A stretch of 64,000 nucleotides of DNA from Paenisporosarcina sp050269735 (GTDB lineage: Bacteria; Bacillota; Bacilli; Bacillales_A; Planococcaceae). The translations under genes and the position numbers were made by a program. Positions 62,549 through 64,000 of this stretch are shown here, in pieces. The stretch covers positions 930,001 to 994,000 of the forward strand of contig NZ_JBNNIX010000001.1 in NCBI RefSeq assembly GCF_050269735.1, given 5' to 3'. Under the pieces are notes generated by a model. The model was given only the letters and a program-made list of their open reading frames with translations, made no database searches and had not been told where the DNA came from. Positions within the stretch are counted from its first letter, which is position 1. Each line of letters opens with the position of its first letter.

Positions 62549-62586
62549 AAACCGTTTTGTTGTCGAGGACATCAAGACGGTTTTTT
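62549..62586 (+). terminator. Terminator of the NlpC/P60 gene
   Basis: AACCGTtTTG pairs with CAAgACGGTT and is followed by TTTT. Confidence 0.8.
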
Positions 62587-62631
62587 CTATGTTATAATTA
62601 TTTGTGAATTACATAGGGAAGGATGAATGAA

Positions 62632-63447
62632 GTGGAAAATAAAACTTATAAAACCGAACTGGACTTCAATGACTCTTGGGAATTGGTTTCTCAAGAAAAA
62701 TATGTATTCCAATTTTTTCATCAGCAATTAACTGATCTTGAAGCCAATCAAATACATATTCACGGTGTCAAACTATATAAAACAGAAAAAGGCATGGTTA
62801 TAACTGGTCTTCTTAGACATTCTCTAGCCAAAAATGTAATGTTTGACCAAGTTACTCTAATTGTTAAAAATGAAAAAGGTATAGAGCTTGCCAAAAAAAC
62901 TTTCGACATGGAATTATTCGGTGAACTGGGTCCACAAAAGGCTAGACCGTGGAAATTTGCTTTTGAAGACGAGCATGTACTTGTTCCACTTGATGAAATT
63001 GAGGACCAAATGGCTTTTGAATTACTTTTTGAACACCATGAGAAGGTGGTCAGGAATTTCACTTTGTTGTTGGACGAAAATTGGGAAATGAGCTTGTCCG
63101 AGGAGCAAAAAGAATTTGTGTCCAAGGTAGTTTCCTCACTAGATCCAATCAAAGTAAATGAGGTATCCGTTACCGGTTTTCATTTAAATGAAACGCCAGA
63201 AAATGTTAATATCTTCTTGCTGGTGCGAAATGCTTTTTCACAGACGTTAACCATTGACAATCTACCATTACAGTTATTCGATGCTAGAGGGGATTTGATA
63301 AGCAAACTTGGTTTTCCAATAGGGAAATTCCAAATTCCTGCACACCAAGCTCGTCCTATCAGTCTTTCGTTCTCAAGAGAAAACTTTTTAGTTGATAATC
63401 CAGATTTTACAAGTTTTACAATAGAACTTGTTCCACAACAATTATAA
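62632..63447 (+). CDS. SLAP domain-containing protein (S-layer assembly type)
   Basis: A 271-residue protein with two repeats of the SLAP domain (about residues 40-130 and 150-265; each ends in a segment like KARPWKFAFEDEHVLVP or QARPISLSFSRENFLV). The domain is named from proteins encoded with accessory Sec / S-layer genes in Bacillales. It has no signal peptide, so it may act inside the cell. I prefer GTG 62632, because GGGAAGG is nine bases upstream. The in-frame ATG at 62623 would touch that site. The location beside S-layer-type genes fits a role in surface-protein export or assembly. Confidence 0.72.
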   Translation: MENKTYKTELDFNDSWELVSQEKYVFQFFHQQLTDLEANQIHIHGVKLYKTEKGMVITGLLRHSLAKNVMFDQVTLIVKNEKGIELAKKTFDMELFGELGPQKARPWKFAFEDEHVLVPLDEIEDQMAFELLFEHHEKVVRNFTLLLDENWEMSLSEEQKEFVSKVVSSLDPIKVNEVSVTGFHLNETPENVNIFLLVRNAFSQTLTIDNLPLQLFDARGDLISKLGFPIGKFQIPAHQARPISLSFSRENFLVDNPDFTSFTIELVPQQL

Positions 63448-63458
63448 GCAACAAAATA

Positions 63459-63499
63459 AACGAAAATGTTCTGTAACAATTGCATTTTCGTTTTTTTAT
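63459..63499 (+). terminator. Terminator of the SLAP gene
   Basis: ACGAAAATG pairs with CATTTTCGT and is followed by T's. Confidence 0.85.
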
Positions 63500-63572
63500 G
63501 CATTTTATTTGAGGTATTTTTAAGTATATGATTTATCAAGATCAATTATACGAGTATTGAGGTTAATCATAA

Positions 63573-63616
63573 GAAAAAAGCAGCGATATTCGAAAAATAC
63601 GAATATCACTGCTGTA
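63573..63616 (-). terminator. Terminator of the 63646 gene
   Basis: GCAGcGATATTCG pairs with CGAATATCaCTGC. The poly-A on the left gives a T-run on the minus strand. Confidence 0.8.
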
Positions 63617-63645
63617 ATTAAAATTGAATTAGCTTATAAGTTTAA

Positions 63646-64000
63646 TTACTACTCTGCATCTAATGATTCAAAGTATTTCCAGTTTCCAGTCTGATCTTTT
63701 TTCAAAATGTAACTCTTAGATACTGAAAATTCCTGTTGATCGATAGTTATTTTTTGATCTTGGACCACAAGTGCTTCCCCGTTGCTTATATATACAATCT
63801 CTAAACCCAGTGTCTCATATACCACATCAAATTCTTTAAATGATGTTTCTATGTTTTCTTTAAGTTCTAGGTAACCAGGAAATTCTTCACTATATAAGCT
63901 AAAGGTTAAATCTAGGTTTTCTTGGTTTGCGTAGTCAGTGGACTTTTTGAAAAAATCACCTATTTCTATTTGTTGTGCTAGGAAATTAGGTTCTTTACTT
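63646..64000 (-). CDS. C-terminal part of a paralogue of the SbsC-domain protein (runs off the window)
   Basis: A minus-strand frame, open to the window edge and stopping at 63646, encodes ~117 residues that align along their whole length with the last part of the protein at 59666-60742. Shared landmarks: LTFSLYSEEFPGY against SLFSLYSQKYPQY, ETSFKEFDVVYETLGLEI against KTSFEKNDINYKTLGIEV, and YILKKDQTGNWKYFE against YLLSKDEAGQWKFED. The N-terminal wall-binding domain should lie beyond the window. This indicates a small expanded family of surface proteins next to the S-layer gene. Confidence 0.8.

Overview
The window looks like a chromosomal segment of a low-GC, Gram-positive Bacillales bacterium, probably Bacillaceae/Planococcaceae. 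The signs are strong GGAGG-type ribosome binding sites, ATG/TTG/GTG starts, U-tailed intrinsic terminators after almost every gene, a SAM-I riboswitch, sigma-B-like promoters with an RsbR stressosome protein, a ComK homologue, and an S-layer protein with an SbsC-type anchor. No rRNA, tRNA or CRISPR array was seen.

Layout. 0-10 kb: the end of a GH13 glucosidase, a small membrane protein, a HAD phosphatase, an ATP-grasp ligase, a GGDEF/EAL signalling protein translationally coupled to a ThDP enzyme, and an MFS efflux pump. 10-13 kb: metNIQ methionine uptake under a SAM riboswitch, with metI frameshifted at a homopolymer. 13-19 kb: MerR plus acyl-CoA dehydrogenase with a MerR-type operator, a V4R-like protein, two small proteins, and a PAS/GGDEF cyclase. 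19-24 kb: peptide and amino-acid salvage (pyroglutamyl peptidase, two M20 hydrolases, a DDAH-like hydrolase). 24-33 kb: YqcI-like, SEC-C, stress SDR, CopCD, a C26 hydrolase, a divergent MurE-like ligase and an epimerase-like protein. 33-36 kb: an unlisted type I toxin-antitoxin locus, comK divergent from a sigma factor, a nitroreductase and RsbR. 37-47 kb: a YflT-domain stress protein, bioY with a likely BirA box, an exonuclease, MarR beside a transporter remnant, an EamA transporter, regulators, patA and rocB. 47-64 kb: cell-surface genes. These are an SbsC-like S-layer protein, an ORF-less group II intron, a 5'-nucleotidase without its signal peptide, a 1585-residue double nuclease, two small proteins sharing the S-layer anchor domain, an NlpC/P60 enzyme and a SLAP-domain protein.

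Working together: the secreted nucleases and the 5'-nucleotidase would degrade extracellular DNA to nucleosides and phosphate. The 19-24 and 43-47 kb blocks recycle peptides and amino acids. Several genes appear to belong to a sigma-B-type stress regulon.

Most unusual signal: seven intergenic regions carry short arrays whose core is repeated at 20-21 bp, exactly 21 bp in most. At least five unrelated core sequences share this architecture, and most lie just outside terminators. Two helical turns per unit suggests a DNA-binding or nucleoid function, or a mobile family. I do not know a named family that matches.
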